This document shows, piece after piece, positions 1 to 9,900 of a DNA stretch of 64,000 nucleotides; the first letter of the stretch is position 1, and every line of letters starts with the position of its first letter. Source of the stretch: Persicobacter psychrovividus. GTDB lineage: Bacteria; Bacteroidota; Bacteroidia; Cytophagales; Cyclobacteriaceae. The stretch lies in assembly GCF_036492425.1 (NCBI RefSeq), contig NZ_AP025293.1:868001-932000 (forward strand), written 5' to 3'. The notes beneath the pieces are model-generated. The model saw only the letters and a list, made by a program, of their open reading frames with translations, was not told where the DNA came from and made no database searches. The translations under genes were made by a program, and so were the position numbers.

Positions 1-17
1 GATATAACTTTTTTCGA

Positions 18-1727
18 ATGACCAGAACCAAAAATTTGTGGCGGGAAATATCCATGCTTCTTGGCATCTCACCAGAGGTAAGTTATGAAGAGCGAATGCT
101 GAATATTATTGGCAGTGTTTTGTTGCTTCTTTCGACTTCCAATGTAATGTTTTTTGAATCCCTCGGATTGCCTTTTCCCATGCGCTATGCCATGATTCTA
201 AACGTGCCACTTTCAATGTTGGTGCTTTATTTTAATCGACGGCTGAAGCGGTTTGGACTCGCCCTGATCGCCCTGTTTTTTATTCAAATCAATTTGGGAA
301 TCAGTGAATGGGTTTTCCTTGGCGGCATGCAGGGTACTTTCCCTTTTCTTTTTATTGTTTCTCAGGTGATGAACTTCAGTGTTGTCAAACATCAATGGCA
401 GTGGCCTTATTTGTTTGCGAGCCTCCTGATGGTGGTCATTATTGGTGTGGTACGTTCGATGGAAGTGGTACCTGTGGTGGTTCCTGACCATGTAGATGAA
501 ATACGTTTTGGGCAGTTCGTTACTGTTTTTATTGTTACTTCCGCCTGCCTTGTTTCGCTGAGGAAGGCCGAACATGCCAAGCGGCAACAGCTTGCGGATA
601 ATTATGTCTTTCAGCAACACCTGCTGCAAGCGCTGGAGCAGGATTCCTTTTTGGTATCTTTAATGAAAAAGCGAGGGCAAACGGTGGTCAGTTATATCAG
701 CGATTCCATTCACTATCATTTTCCAAATCAGACCGTCGAACAGATCAAGCAAATGGTGCTGGGATTTTCAGCCGTTAAATTATTGGATGGGCAAGTGGTA
801 GCGCAACAGGAAGAGGAGGTGGTGCTGGGCACGAAAAAGAGATATTTCAAGATTATCCATCAGCAAATTCAGGGTACCCTCAACCTGATTGTTCAGGATA
901 TTACACCCCTGCGCAAACAAGAGGAAGGGCTGCGGGTAGCTTTGGCCAAAGAGCTGGAGTTGAATAAAATGAAAAGTGAGTTTATTTCGATGGTATCACA
1001 TCAGTTTAGAACACCACTGACGACCATTCACAGTGCAACAGAGCTACTGAAGCTCTATGCTTCAGCAGGTTCAAGGCGCGATTTTATGCGGATGGGCTCT
1101 GCGAAAATATCACAGGTTCAGGAGTCAGTCGTGGGGCTGACGGCCATTATGGAGCGTCTGCTTGACTTTGGGAAAATTGAAGCGGGGGAGATGCGACTAC
1201 AAATTAATGAATTAGATATGGTGGAATTGGTAACCAAGGTGATCGATCAGCAAAAGAAAATTTATCCTGAACGCTCCCTGCTTTTCACCTGTATTGGGCA
1301 ACCGAAACTCGTGCCTGTGGATCGCTACCTTTTCAAACATATATTCGGCAACCTGATCAATAATGCCATGAAATACTCCGATGAGGATTCGACTGTAGAG
1401 GTGTTTTTGTTCTTTCATGAGGAGTCCTACACGATTTATGTCTGTGATCGTGGTATAGGCATATCGCAGGAAGAAATAGGCCATCTGTTTACCCCCTTTT
1501 TTCGGGCGAAGAATGCGGAAAACCATAAAGGAACAGGCATTGGGTTGGCTTTTGTCAAGCATTTTGTAGAAATGAACCAGGGGGAAATTTTTGTCAGCAG
1601 TAGGCTTGGCGTAGGAACATCTTTTGCTTTGGTGATGCCTTATCGGTTAAGAGAGGAATTGGATGCCGATGAGGGTGCTGCCCATGAGGATGAAAGTCAG
1701 GTGATTGGGCAGGGTGAGGTCGTTTAA
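18..1727 (+). CDS. Membrane-bound sensor histidine kinase (orphan)
   Basis: A sensor kinase of 569 aa. The first 185 residues hold about six hydrophobic segments. A PAS-like linker follows at about 195-300, and then a HisKA domain with the phospho-acceptor motif MVSHQFRTP, its histidine being residue 328. The C-terminal HATPase_c domain has an N box (FGNLINNAMKYS), a G1 box (CDRGIGIS) and a G2 box (GTGIGLAFVKHF), so both catalytic modules look intact. The last 25 residues are acidic and probably disordered. The ATG at 18 is the first start in frame. No response regulator follows; the next gene is a convergent MarR regulator. The signal is unknown. It resembles the kinase at 25021-26745 in layout. 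Confidence 0.9.
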   Translation: MTRTKNLWREISMLLGISPEVSYEERMLNIIGSVLLLLSTSNVMFFESLGLPFPMRYAMILNVPLSMLVLYFNRRLKRFGLALIALFFIQINLGISEWVFLGGMQGTFPFLFIVSQVMNFSVVKHQWQWPYLFASLLMVVIIGVVRSMEVVPVVVPDHVDEIRFGQFVTVFIVTSACLVSLRKAEHAKRQQLADNYVFQQHLLQALEQDSFLVSLMKKRGQTVVSYISDSIHYHFPNQTVEQIKQMVLGFSAVKLLDGQVVAQQEEEVVLGTKKRYFKIIHQQIQGTLNLIVQDITPLRKQEEGLRVALAKELELNKMKSEFISMVSHQFRTPLTTIHSATELLKLYASAGSRRDFMRMGSAKISQVQESVVGLTAIMERLLDFGKIEAGEMRLQINELDMVELVTKVIDQQKKIYPERSLLFTCIGQPKLVPVDRYLFKHIFGNLINNAMKYSDEDSTVEVFLFFHEESYTIYVCDRGIGISQEEIGHLFTPFFRAKNAENHKGTGIGLAFVKHFVEMNQGEIFVSSRLGVGTSFALVMPYRLREELDADEGAAHEDESQVIGQGEVV

Positions 1728-1752
1728 AAGGTCAGTATAAGTTTGACGCTTG

Positions 1753-2199
1753 TCAGCTTCTCACTTTGTCTAATAAATCGGAGAGTAAGATGGCTTCCTC
1801 TTCTGTAATGTTGATGCGCTGATCAGAGCGTTTCATTTTTACATCTATTTTCCCCAGGGTTTTCAGGCCTTTTTCTGAAATATTGATATGAAATATGCGT
1901 CGGTCATCTGCGCATTGCAGCCGCTCAATCATCTCTTTTTTCTCCAAAGTTCCAAGGAGGCGGGTCATGTTAGGGGTTTTGTCGAGCATCCGAGCTTTAA
2001 TTTCCTGCACAGGAAGGCTGTCAGGCATTGACCCTCGCAATATCCGCAATACATTGAACTGAGAAATGGTCAGGTCGAAGGGTTTCAGTTCCTCGGCCGT
2101 GTGTGCATTCCACCAATTGGCGGTGAAAATCACATTCAGCATGGCCTTCATCTTTTGGCTTCTGAATTTTTTTGATTTTATCTCTTTTTCAATGCTCAT
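1753..2199 (-). CDS. MarR family transcriptional regulator
   Basis: A protein of 148 aa with the winged-helix layout of MarR repressors: an N-terminal helical dimerisation part, the recognition region around residues 60-90 (IKARMLDKTPNMTRLLGTLE) and a wing containing the DDRR turn (CADDRRIFHINISEKG). It is transcribed away from the peptidase gene at 2333. A perfect 9+2+9 inverted repeat lies 21 bp before its start codon, which suggests autoregulation and perhaps control of the divergent gene. The ligand is unknown. Assignment to the family is secure; the regulon is inference. Confidence 0.9.
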   Translation of the reverse strand: MSIEKEIKSKKFRSQKMKAMLNVIFTANWWNAHTAEELKPFDLTISQFNVLRILRGSMPDSLPVQEIKARMLDKTPNMTRLLGTLEKKEMIERLQCADDRRIFHINISEKGLKTLGKIDVKMKRSDQRINITEEEAILLSDLLDKVRS

Positions 2200-2220
2200 G
2201 ATCCCTGTTTTCTATTTTCA

Positions 2221-2240
2221 TTACTTTACGTGTAAAGTAA
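2221..2240. promoter_or_regulatory. Palindromic operator candidate between marR-type gene and dipeptidase gene
   Basis: The arms TTACTTTAC and GTAAAGTAA are perfect inverted complements around a 2-bp centre. The site is 21 bp upstream of the MarR gene and 92 bp upstream of the divergent C69 peptidase gene. MarR dimers bind palindromes of this size, usually near their own promoter. That this MarR protein binds here is inference. Confidence 0.6.
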
Positions 2241-2332
2241 AATTGATGTTTCGATTTCATTATATTTTATTGGGGGTTTGGTTAAATTGCCACCCCCGTT
2301 ATAATTGGGGGATTTTTTGAAAATTATAGTTT

Positions 2333-3994
2333 ATGATGAAGAAACGCTTAATTGCCCTAACCATGGTATTGTTGGTTTTTGGGCAGATGAGTGCAGAAGC
2401 CTGCACCAACCTATTGATTAGTAAAGGAGCTTCCAAGGATGGCTCCACGATGATTACCTATGCGGCCGATTCCCATGTTTTATATGGGGAGCTGTACCAT
2501 TGGCCTGCGGCGGATCACCCTGCGGGAACCATGCTTCAGGTGCGGGAATGGGACACAGGTAAAATATTGGGGGAAATTCCTCAAGTGGCGCATACTTATA
2601 ATGTTACTGGTAACATGAATGAGCATCAGCTGGCCATTGCAGAAACCACTTTCGGGGGGAGAAAATCCTTGCGTGACCCAAAGGGGATTATGGATTACGG
2701 TTCGTTGATTTATATCACGCTTCAGCGGGCAAAAACGGCACAGGAAGCTATCACGGTAATGACCGACCTGGTGGAAAAATATGGGTATTACTCGAGTGGG
2801 GAGTCCTTTTCCATTGCCGATAAAAATGAAGTATGGGTACTTGAAATGATTTCCAAAGGAACGGTGGAAAAAGGCGCTGTTTGGGTGGCACAACGTATTC
2901 CAGACGGCTATATTTCGGCGCATGCCAATCAGGCGCGAATCACAAAGATCAATTTTAATGAGCCGGAGAATTTCCGCTATTCATCAGATGTCGTGTCATT
3001 TGCCCGTGCGCAAAAATTCTTCGAAGGCAAAGACAAGCATTTTGATTTTTCGGCAGCTTATGCTCCCCTTGATTTTGGTGCGGTGCGCTTTTGTGATGCG
3101 CGGGCATGGAGTATTTTCAACCGAGTAAATCCAACTTTTGGTAAAAAATATGAGGCCTATGCCATGGGAGATCTGACAAAAAAGCGGATGCCTTTATATG
3201 TCAAGCCAGATCATCAACTGACGGTGAAAGATGCCATGGAATTAATGCGTGACCATTATGAAGGCACGCCGATGGATATGACCAAAGATGTTGGAGCGGG
3301 GCCGTCGGCCTGTCCGTATCGTTGGCGTCCGCTCACTTGGGAATCGGAAGGGAAGACGTATTTCAATGAACGGGCGATTTCTACGCAGCAAACAGGTTTT
3401 TCTTTTGTTGCGCAATGCCGAGACTGGATGCCCGATGCCCTCGGAGGGATTTTATGGTTCGGTGTTGATGATACCTATTCGACTTGCTACACCCCAATTT
3501 ACAGTGCGGCGACTCAGGTACCGTCGTCTTTTGCAAATGGCAATGGCGATATGTTGACCTACTCCGACGATGCTGCTTTTTGGGTATTCAATCGGGTGAC
3601 CAACCTGGCTTATATGCGTTATGATGAAATTATTAAGGATATTCGAAAAAAGCAGACCACGCTTGAGGCGAAATACATTCGTACTGTAAAAGCGATTGAT
3701 GTGGCGGCAAAAGAACTTTATCAGGAAAACCCTGCTGACGCCATTGAGTTTGTTACTGACTTTTCAGTGGATAATGCTAATAAAATGGTTGAGCAGTGGC
3801 GTGAGCTTGAAAAATACCTATGGGTAAAATACCTCGATGGAAATATTAAAGTGGAGGAAAATGGGAAGTTCAAATATAACCCTTCAGGCCTGATGCCTGT
3901 TTCTCCAAAGAATAAACCGTATTCGGAGGAGTACAGAAAGAAAATTGTTCAGGATACAGGTGACCGACTGCTTGAGCCTGCCGCAGTACAATAG
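2333..3994 (+). CDS. Secreted C69 family dipeptidase (PepD-like)
   Basis: A peptidase of 553 aa. Residues 1-23 form a signal peptide ending at SAEA. Cys24 (ACTNLLISKGAS) then lies at the N-terminus of the mature protein, as expected for the nucleophile of N-terminal-nucleophile C69 hydrolases. Family landmarks include SMITYAADSH-like, HTYNVTGNMNEHQLAIAETT and the later SARANQARI-like segment (ISAHANQARITKINF). Length and layout match bacterial C69 dipeptidases, which cut dipeptides from peptides outside the cytoplasm. It is divergent from the MarR gene and may share its operator. A META lipoprotein gene follows 43 bp downstream and could be cotranscribed. Confidence 0.9.
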   Translation: MMKKRLIALTMVLLVFGQMSAEACTNLLISKGASKDGSTMITYAADSHVLYGELYHWPAADHPAGTMLQVREWDTGKILGEIPQVAHTYNVTGNMNEHQLAIAETTFGGRKSLRDPKGIMDYGSLIYITLQRAKTAQEAITVMTDLVEKYGYYSSGESFSIADKNEVWVLEMISKGTVEKGAVWVAQRIPDGYISAHANQARITKINFNEPENFRYSSDVVSFARAQKFFEGKDKHFDFSAAYAPLDFGAVRFCDARAWSIFNRVNPTFGKKYEAYAMGDLTKKRMPLYVKPDHQLTVKDAMELMRDHYEGTPMDMTKDVGAGPSACPYRWRPLTWESEGKTYFNERAISTQQTGFSFVAQCRDWMPDALGGILWFGVDDTYSTCYTPIYSAATQVPSSFANGNGDMLTYSDDAAFWVFNRVTNLAYMRYDEIIKDIRKKQTTLEAKYIRTVKAIDVAAKELYQENPADAIEFVTDFSVDNANKMVEQWRELEKYLWVKYLDGNIKVEENGKFKYNPSGLMPVSPKNKPYSEEYRKKIVQDTGDRLLEPAAVQ

Positions 3995-4037
3995 TGCTTT
4001 TCAATATTTAATGATACTTCAACATAAATGATGTAAT

Positions 4038-4688
4038 ATGCTTAAAAATGGTCTTTTAATATTAGCGATTTCCCTGTTCAGTTTTTCCTGTAAAAGCAGT
4101 AAAGAGGCGCTGGAGGAAAACATCATCAATTTGAAAGTGGCCCCCTTTCAGGTTGCGTGTATGGGAGTCAGTGAACGGGAGTGTATGGTTGTGCAGAAAG
4201 ACACTGCGGACTTCAGCCTGTTTTACAGTGGAATCGAGGGGTTTGATTTTCAGGAAGGCAAGGCCTATCAGTTAACCGTGGCGGTGGAACAGGTGCCAAA
4301 TCCGCCAGCTGATGGTAGCAGCCTTCGGTATATTCTTAGAAGCAGTAAGGAGATTGCTGTGGCTAAAACGCTCGAAGGAAGTGCCTGGCAAGTGACCAAA
4401 ATAGCTGGGGAACAGATGCCTTCTGCAGCCGCCCTGACCCTTGAGTTCAAGGAAGGGAAAGTCAGTGGGTTTTCTGGCTGTAACCGCTTTTTTGGGCAGG
4501 CGGAAATCATGGATGGCCTTCAGCTTAAAATGGGACCACTTGCTGGAACCCGCAAATTTTGTGAGGGACAGATGAAGCAGGAGCAAATGATGATGGATGC
4601 GCTGAATAAGGCAGATCATTTTTGGGCAACAGGCGATTCGCTGATGCTTTTTGAAGGTAATCAACTTTTATTGGAGGCCGTGAAATAG
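4038..4688 (+). CDS. META/DUF4377 domain lipoprotein
   Basis: A lipoprotein of 216 aa. The N-terminus carries a lipobox (LFSFSC, acylated Cys18). Residues about 30-105 resemble DUF4377, with paired cysteines and the NPPADGSSLRY segment. Residues about 112-215 form a META (HslJ-like) domain with the typical SGFSGCNRFFG core and a LAGTRKFC motif. Such proteins sit in the periplasm or outer membrane and have been linked to stress or antibiotic tolerance in some bacteria; no enzyme activity is known. The gene follows the C69 peptidase and is followed by a hairpin terminator. Confidence 0.85.
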   Translation: MLKNGLLILAISLFSFSCKSSKEALEENIINLKVAPFQVACMGVSERECMVVQKDTADFSLFYSGIEGFDFQEGKAYQLTVAVEQVPNPPADGSSLRYILRSSKEIAVAKTLEGSAWQVTKIAGEQMPSAAALTLEFKEGKVSGFSGCNRFFGQAEIMDGLQLKMGPLAGTRKFCEGQMKQEQMMMDALNKADHFWATGDSLMLFEGNQLLLEAVK

Positions 4689-4738
4689 GTCATCACTGAT
4701 GATTGATGACCTGAAATTAGATGGAGATTAAATGAATT

Positions 4739-4774
4739 AGGCTGGTGCTTTTATGGGTGCTGGCCTTTTTTTAT
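4739..4774 (+). terminator. Rho-independent terminator after META lipoprotein gene
   Basis: A stem AGGCTGGTGC / GTGCTGGCCT (with G-U pairs) is followed by seven T. A second inverted repeat, AGGTCATCA...TGATGACCT, lies just upstream at 4687-4712. Confidence 0.6.
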
Positions 4775-4906
4775 GAATGAGCGTGTTGTGAATGAATGAT
4801 TTAAGATGTGATTAGAATAAAATTTGTAATAAAGTCAGGCGTCGAATGAGGTAAAACGGTTTGAATTGCACTTATGTAATTGTAAACATCATCAAGATAC
4901 AAGAAC

Positions 4907-6010
4907 ATGAGTAACGAATTTAAATTGCCCGCAATTTCAGCATTAGCAGGAAGTACTCCGGCAAACCTTTCACGGGTGGTTGCGGGAAGGTCAATTGCCT
5001 CGGATTACAAAACAAGGTTGGCAGGAACCAAGGTGGTAAGCCGCCTGACGAGCCCTATTGCTAAACTTGAGGCTATCCGAAATGCCGAGCAAATTGAGGC
5101 GGTGAAATTTCATAAAGCTCCTGTTTTTATTTTGGGCCACTGGCGGAGCGGCACCACGCATTTGCACAACCTGATGTGTCAGGATCCGCAGTTTGGTTAC
5201 GTTACCACCTATCAGGGGGTGTTTCCCAACGCTTTACTTTCGGGCCAATGGCTGATGAAAAGCTTTATGAACATGGCCATGCCCAAGAAAAGGGCAACAG
5301 ACAATGTGGAGCTTAATGTGAACTTCCCGCAGGAAGAGGAATTTGCCCTGGGGAATATGTGTCCGCACAGCTTTTACAACTTTTGGTATTTCCCGCAGAA
5401 CATGCAGGAATATGCAGATCGTTATCTTTTGTTCAAAGGGATCGACATTGCGGACTATCAGGAGTGGAAAATTCAGTACGATCAGCTTGTGCGCAAGGCC
5501 ATGATCAATACTAATGGTGAGCGGTTTATTTCAAAAAATCCACCGCATACATCACGCATCAAGGCGCTGCTGGAACTTTACCCCAATGCCAAGTTTATTC
5601 ATATTGCCCGTAACCCATATACGGTTTTTGAATCGACGGTCAAGTTCTTTATGGCGACGATCGAACCGCTGAAGTTTCAGGACATCAGCAAGGAGGAAAT
5701 GGAAGAAAATATCCTGTCGATTTATGCCAAAATGTATGATCAGTATGAAGCACAAAAAGCACTGATTCCTGAAGGCAATCTGGTGGAGATCCGTTTTGAG
5801 GATCTCGAAAAGGACAATATGGGGATGCTTGAGCAGATTTACCAAAAGCTGGACCTGGGTGATTTCGAAAAAGTGTCGGCGGAATTTCAGCAATATGTGG
5901 ATGCGCACTCAGGTTACAAAAAGAATCAATATAACTATGCTCAGAATACCCTTGATAAGGTAAGCAGCAGATGGTCGAAATATTTTAAACGTTGGGGATA
6001 TGAACTTTAA
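4907..6010 (+). CDS. PAPS-dependent sulfotransferase family protein
   Basis: A protein of 367 aa of the Sulfotransfer_3 type. The 5'-phosphosulfate-binding loop is seen as GHWRSGTTHLHNL near residue 80. The 3'-phosphate-binding region is seen as FISKNPPHTSRIKALL and IHIARNPYTVFEST (about 207-250). These enzymes move sulfate from PAPS to a hydroxyl or amine; the acceptor here is unknown and could be a glycan or a small lipid such as a sulfonolipid precursor, which is speculation. It overlaps the next gene by 11 bp, so the two are probably translationally coupled. No signal peptide is seen, so it should act in the cytoplasm. Confidence 0.85.
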   Translation: MSNEFKLPAISALAGSTPANLSRVVAGRSIASDYKTRLAGTKVVSRLTSPIAKLEAIRNAEQIEAVKFHKAPVFILGHWRSGTTHLHNLMCQDPQFGYVTTYQGVFPNALLSGQWLMKSFMNMAMPKKRATDNVELNVNFPQEEEFALGNMCPHSFYNFWYFPQNMQEYADRYLLFKGIDIADYQEWKIQYDQLVRKAMINTNGERFISKNPPHTSRIKALLELYPNAKFIHIARNPYTVFESTVKFFMATIEPLKFQDISKEEMEENILSIYAKMYDQYEAQKALIPEGNLVEIRFEDLEKDNMGMLEQIYQKLDLGDFEKVSAEFQQYVDAHSGYKKNQYNYAQNTLDKVSSRWSKYFKRWGYEL

Positions 6011-6587
6011 TTTGAAAAGCGGTAAAATGCTTATTATTCTGATGTTGATGGTGGTGGCACGAAATGTTTATGCGGCCCACCCTAATGAACCGATAAAGTC
6101 CACATTGCAAACAGGCGATGTGGTTGCAAATGTAGAAATTCGTGATTCCAAAGATGCCCCGGTGATGCTTCCCGGTTTTGGAGAGCAATATTTGTTGCTG
6201 TTTTACTCTGACCCCGAGGTGCCGAAACGCAACAGTTACTTTATTGAGCAGATGAAAACCGAGCGCTTCAATGACAGGGAGAATTTCCTGAGCTATGGAA
6301 TTGTGAATTTGAAGGATGCCCGTTTTTACCCCAATAACCTGGTACGGATGGGTATCCGCAGGGAGGAGAGAAAATATGAAGATCAGCAGGTGAAAATTTA
6401 TACTGACCCTTCGCATATCGTGAAATCTGCCTGGAATCTTGGCGAGGTGGACAACGAGTTTGCCGTCATTTTTCTTGACAAATCAGGCGAGGTGCTATTT
6501 TATCAGGCCGAGGAGCTGAGTAATCGAGAGGCTGATAACCTTATCCGATTAATTTATAAAACACTGGGAGAGGATATGTTAGAATAA
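6000..6587 (+). CDS. Exported thioredoxin-fold protein (YtfJ-like)
   Basis: A protein of 195 aa. The signal peptide is residues 1-25 (MLIILMLMVVARNVYA then AHPN). The rest has a redoxin-like pattern: QYLLLFYSDPEVPKR as the first beta strand and helix, an IYTDPSHIVKSAWNL segment, and a final strand pair EFAVIFLDKSGEVLFY. No CxxC pair is present, so disulfide exchange is unlikely. It resembles YtfJ-type periplasmic proteins of unknown function. The start at 6000 lies inside the end of the sulfotransferase gene, which points to a two-gene unit. The function is not known. Confidence 0.65.
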   Translation: MNFNLKSGKMLIILMLMVVARNVYAAHPNEPIKSTLQTGDVVANVEIRDSKDAPVMLPGFGEQYLLLFYSDPEVPKRNSYFIEQMKTERFNDRENFLSYGIVNLKDARFYPNNLVRMGIRREERKYEDQQVKIYTDPSHIVKSAWNLGEVDNEFAVIFLDKSGEVLFYQAEELSNREADNLIRLIYKTLGEDMLE

Positions 6588-6661
6588 AGTTTGCTCATAG
6601 TTGTATCAAAAATCATCTTTTATAATGGAAAACTAATATCAAACTGTTATTTTTAGATATT

Positions 6662-6808
6662 ATGGTTTTAAAGTTAATACAGAAAAATAAAGGAATCCTC
6701 TGGCTGATCGTTCTATTGTCCTTGATATGGTATATGGACTGGCAACAAGAAATGAGTGATTTCATGGAGGCGATGCATGACGGATTTTTGATGTTCAGCA
6801 AAGATTAA
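6662..6808 (+). CDS. 48-aa single-helix membrane peptide
   Basis: A short reading frame starts at ATG 6662 and ends with TAA at 6806-6808. The peptide begins MVLKLIQKNKG, has one hydrophobic helix rich in Trp and Leu (ILWLIVLLSLIWYM) and ends in an acidic, amphipathic tail (MSDFMEAMHDGFLMFSKD). The positive N-terminus and the helix suggest a small inner-membrane protein with its tail outside. It lies 74 bp after the thioredoxin-like gene and is followed by a good terminator. I do not recognise it; coding is likely but not proven. Confidence 0.5.
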   Translation: MVLKLIQKNKGILWLIVLLSLIWYMDWQQEMSDFMEAMHDGFLMFSKD

Positions 6809-6861
6809 GCCCCCAAGAAGTTTTCTATAATATACTGCTTCCCACAGAAGGGAAGACCAAA

Positions 6862-6889
6862 AAAAGCTCCTTTGTATAAAGGAGCTTTT
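6862..6889. terminator. Bidirectional terminator between converging genes
   Basis: Stem AAAAGCTCCTTT / AAAGGAGCTTTT with a short loop. It lies between the plus-strand small gene and the minus-strand mannosidase, so A and T tracts on both sides can serve both strands. Confidence 0.75.
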
Positions 6890-6912
6890 GGTGTATAAGC
6901 GAATGCGGTATT

Positions 6913-9900
6913 TTATTTCATCAGTCCCTGAGACTCGATCACAATTTCATCAGCGAACAACCAGCTTTCATTCCCAAAACCTGGGTGCCACTCTGGCAGT
7001 TTGCCCGCGGTTTCTGCAATCACGCGGATGTATCGGGTCTGTTGTTCTACATTTATGCTGAAAAGATGTTTGCCGATCGGCTGATGTGCTGAAGGTACAG
7101 GCAGGCTTTGTGTGCCTGCAAGTTTCCAGTTTTTGCCATCGTCAGCATAAAGCACCTTATAGCTTTTTGGGAGGAACACCCATGAGGAGGTGTTCAGTAA
7201 AAAGTTAGTGTTCACTTTTCCAACATTTTGAACGGCCCCCAAATCAATGGTAGCCTCAAGCTGATGCCCACTAAAACCACTCCATTTGCCATCTCGCAAA
7301 TTATCGGAGGCATAGGTGCCATCCAGAAGTGCCCAATGGCCAGGGTTGTAAGTTTTGCTGGTCGGTGGGTTTTTCAGTGTCAATCTCGGGAACTGTCGGT
7401 CTTTTTCATGGTAAAATGCTTTAGAAAAATGAGCCGTCATCACTGGGCTGTCCGCCCATTGGTCTTTGACACATTTAGCCTTCAGAACCGTTGTTGCGGT
7501 CAGGTGAATGGGCAATTGGTACTTTTTGGAATGAATGGTCGGTTCACTGCCATCAAGGGTATAATAAATCGTGGCCCCATCAACAAAACTGTTCAGTTCT
7601 ACTTTCAGTTCCGATGCGAAAATCCGCTGATCTGAGCGGGTATGTGGCATAAATAAAGTGTTGCTGCGCGTTAAAGTACCTTCATAGTCATGAACGATAT
7701 CGCTTTTTGGCGCCTCATTGAACCAGTCAGCAGCCTGATCGCCCATTTCGAAAGTCAGTGTACCGCCTGCGGTAATGGTAGCGTAATCGATGTACGACCT
7801 ACGGTAAGGTTTGCCGTTCAGTTTTGCCGATTGAATGTAAACATTTTTTGCACTGTTATGCTTGGCTACTACGGTAAAGGACTTGCCATTTTCCAGCTTG
7901 ATGTTGGCTTCTTCAAAAACTGGCGAACCGATAATGAATCGCCCGCTGGCTGGGTTTACAGGGTAAAGCCCCATGGCTGATAAATTGTACCAGGCCGACA
8001 TCTGTCCGCAATCTTCGTTGCCAGAAAGGCCATCTGCCTGATTGCTGTATTGCTCGGCCATGATTTTACGCACCCAGAATTGTGTTTTTGATGAGGCATC
8101 GACAAAATTGTACAGATAAGCTACGTGGTGGCTGGGCTCATTGCCATGGGCATATTGCCCGATCAGGCCAGTAACGTCATGGGCATGTTCATTGTCATTT
8201 ACCGCTTCCTGCGTCCACATCCGGTCCAGTTTATCTTCAAACTTCTGGGCACCGCCATAAAGTTTGATCAGGCCATTGATGTCTTGTGGAGCAAAAAAGG
8301 TATAATGCCATGCATTACCTTCGGTATATTCGCCAGAGCCAAGTAAGCTGATGGCCATAGGGTTAAAGTCTTTTACCCAAACGCCTGCTTCGTTACGCCC
8401 ACGGATAAAACCTGTGGAGGCATCAAAAAGATTTTGATAGTTCAGCGCGCGTTTTGTGAAGGTCTGGTAATCGTCCATTTTTCCGAGTTTTTTGGCCACC
8501 TGTGCGATACACCAGTCATCGTAGGCGTACTCCACGGTTTTCGACACCGAGTTGGGTTCTTTATCATAAGGAATATAGCCCAACGATTGTACATATTTCA
8601 GTCCGCGGTCGGTTTTCATGGCAGCAGCTTTCATGGCCTCAAAAGCCTTTTCAGCATCAATGGCAGTATTGCCTTTCAGAATTTCATCAGCAATAACAGG
8701 TACGGCATGGTAGCCGATCATGGTGCCCGTTTCGTTGCTGGCAAGTTCCCAGATCGGTAAGGCACCGCTGTGGTCATATTTACTGATCATTGATTTTACA
8801 AAATCCGTATTGCGGGAAGGTTCCGTAAGGGCGTACCAGGGGTGCGCGGCGCGGAAGGTATCCCACAGGGAGAATAAAGTGTAGTGGGTATAATCTTTGG
8901 CGGTATAGATCTTCTTGTCCATGCCTCGATATTGGCCGTCCACATCCATGGCAATATTGGGGTGCATCATGGTGTGGTAAGCGGCGGTATAAAAGATGTT
9001 TTTTTGGTCTTCACTGCCACCTTTTACCGTTGTGCGTGCAAGGGCATCCTGCCACTGCTGCTGACTTTGATTTTTCACCGCATTGAAATCCCATCCGTTG
9101 TTTTCTGCGGAAAGGTTTTTCATGGCTCCTTCAATACTTACCTGAGAGAGCGCTACTTTGGCCAATAGGGGTTTGTCTGAAGGGCTGAACTCAAAAATGG
9201 CTTTGGCGTATTTCCCTTCAATTTGCTTTTGTTCTCCAATGTTTTTTCCATCGTTGGTCAGGAAGTGGGTGAAGGGCTGATTGAATTCCAGCACAAAATA
9301 CACATACTGATCCTGTGCCCAACCTTGCGAACGGCGCAAGCCTACCACCTGATGATCTGAATTGATCTTGAGCGTTAACGCTCTTGGGTTGTCGCCCACT
9401 CCATGTACCAAATCAAGGATCACTTTTCTTTCCGCCCCCGCAGGGAAGGTGTATTGGTGAAAACCCGTGCGGGCTGTTGCCGTCAGGGCAACATCAATGT
9501 GATGGTCTTTAAGCTTGACCTCATAATAGCCAGCTTCTGCGTGTTCGTCCTCATGACTGAAACGTGAACGGTAACCTGCGTCAGGTTGTGCTTTGGTTCC
9601 TGCTTCCCAAAGGTTTTTTCCAGTGAAGGGCATCAGCATAATATCGCCATAATCGCCACCGCCTGTACCACTCAGATGGGTATGTGAAAAACCCATAATA
9701 CTGCTGTCGGAATAGTGATATCCTGAGCACCAGTCCCAGCCCTCTATGCCTGTGTCAGGGCTTAGCTGAACCATACCGTGGGGTGTTGTTGCGCCAGGGA
9801 AAGTATGACCGTGTCCGCCGGTACCAATCATAGGATTTACCTGGCTTACCAATGGGGCAGTTGTTGCTTTCTGATGACTCGGCAGTTGCTGACAGCCGCT

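Noticed and set aside
8884-9168. Plus-strand frames opposite the GH92 gene
   Set aside because: No codon bias or motif; they are fully inside the mannosidase, whose motifs fix the true frame.
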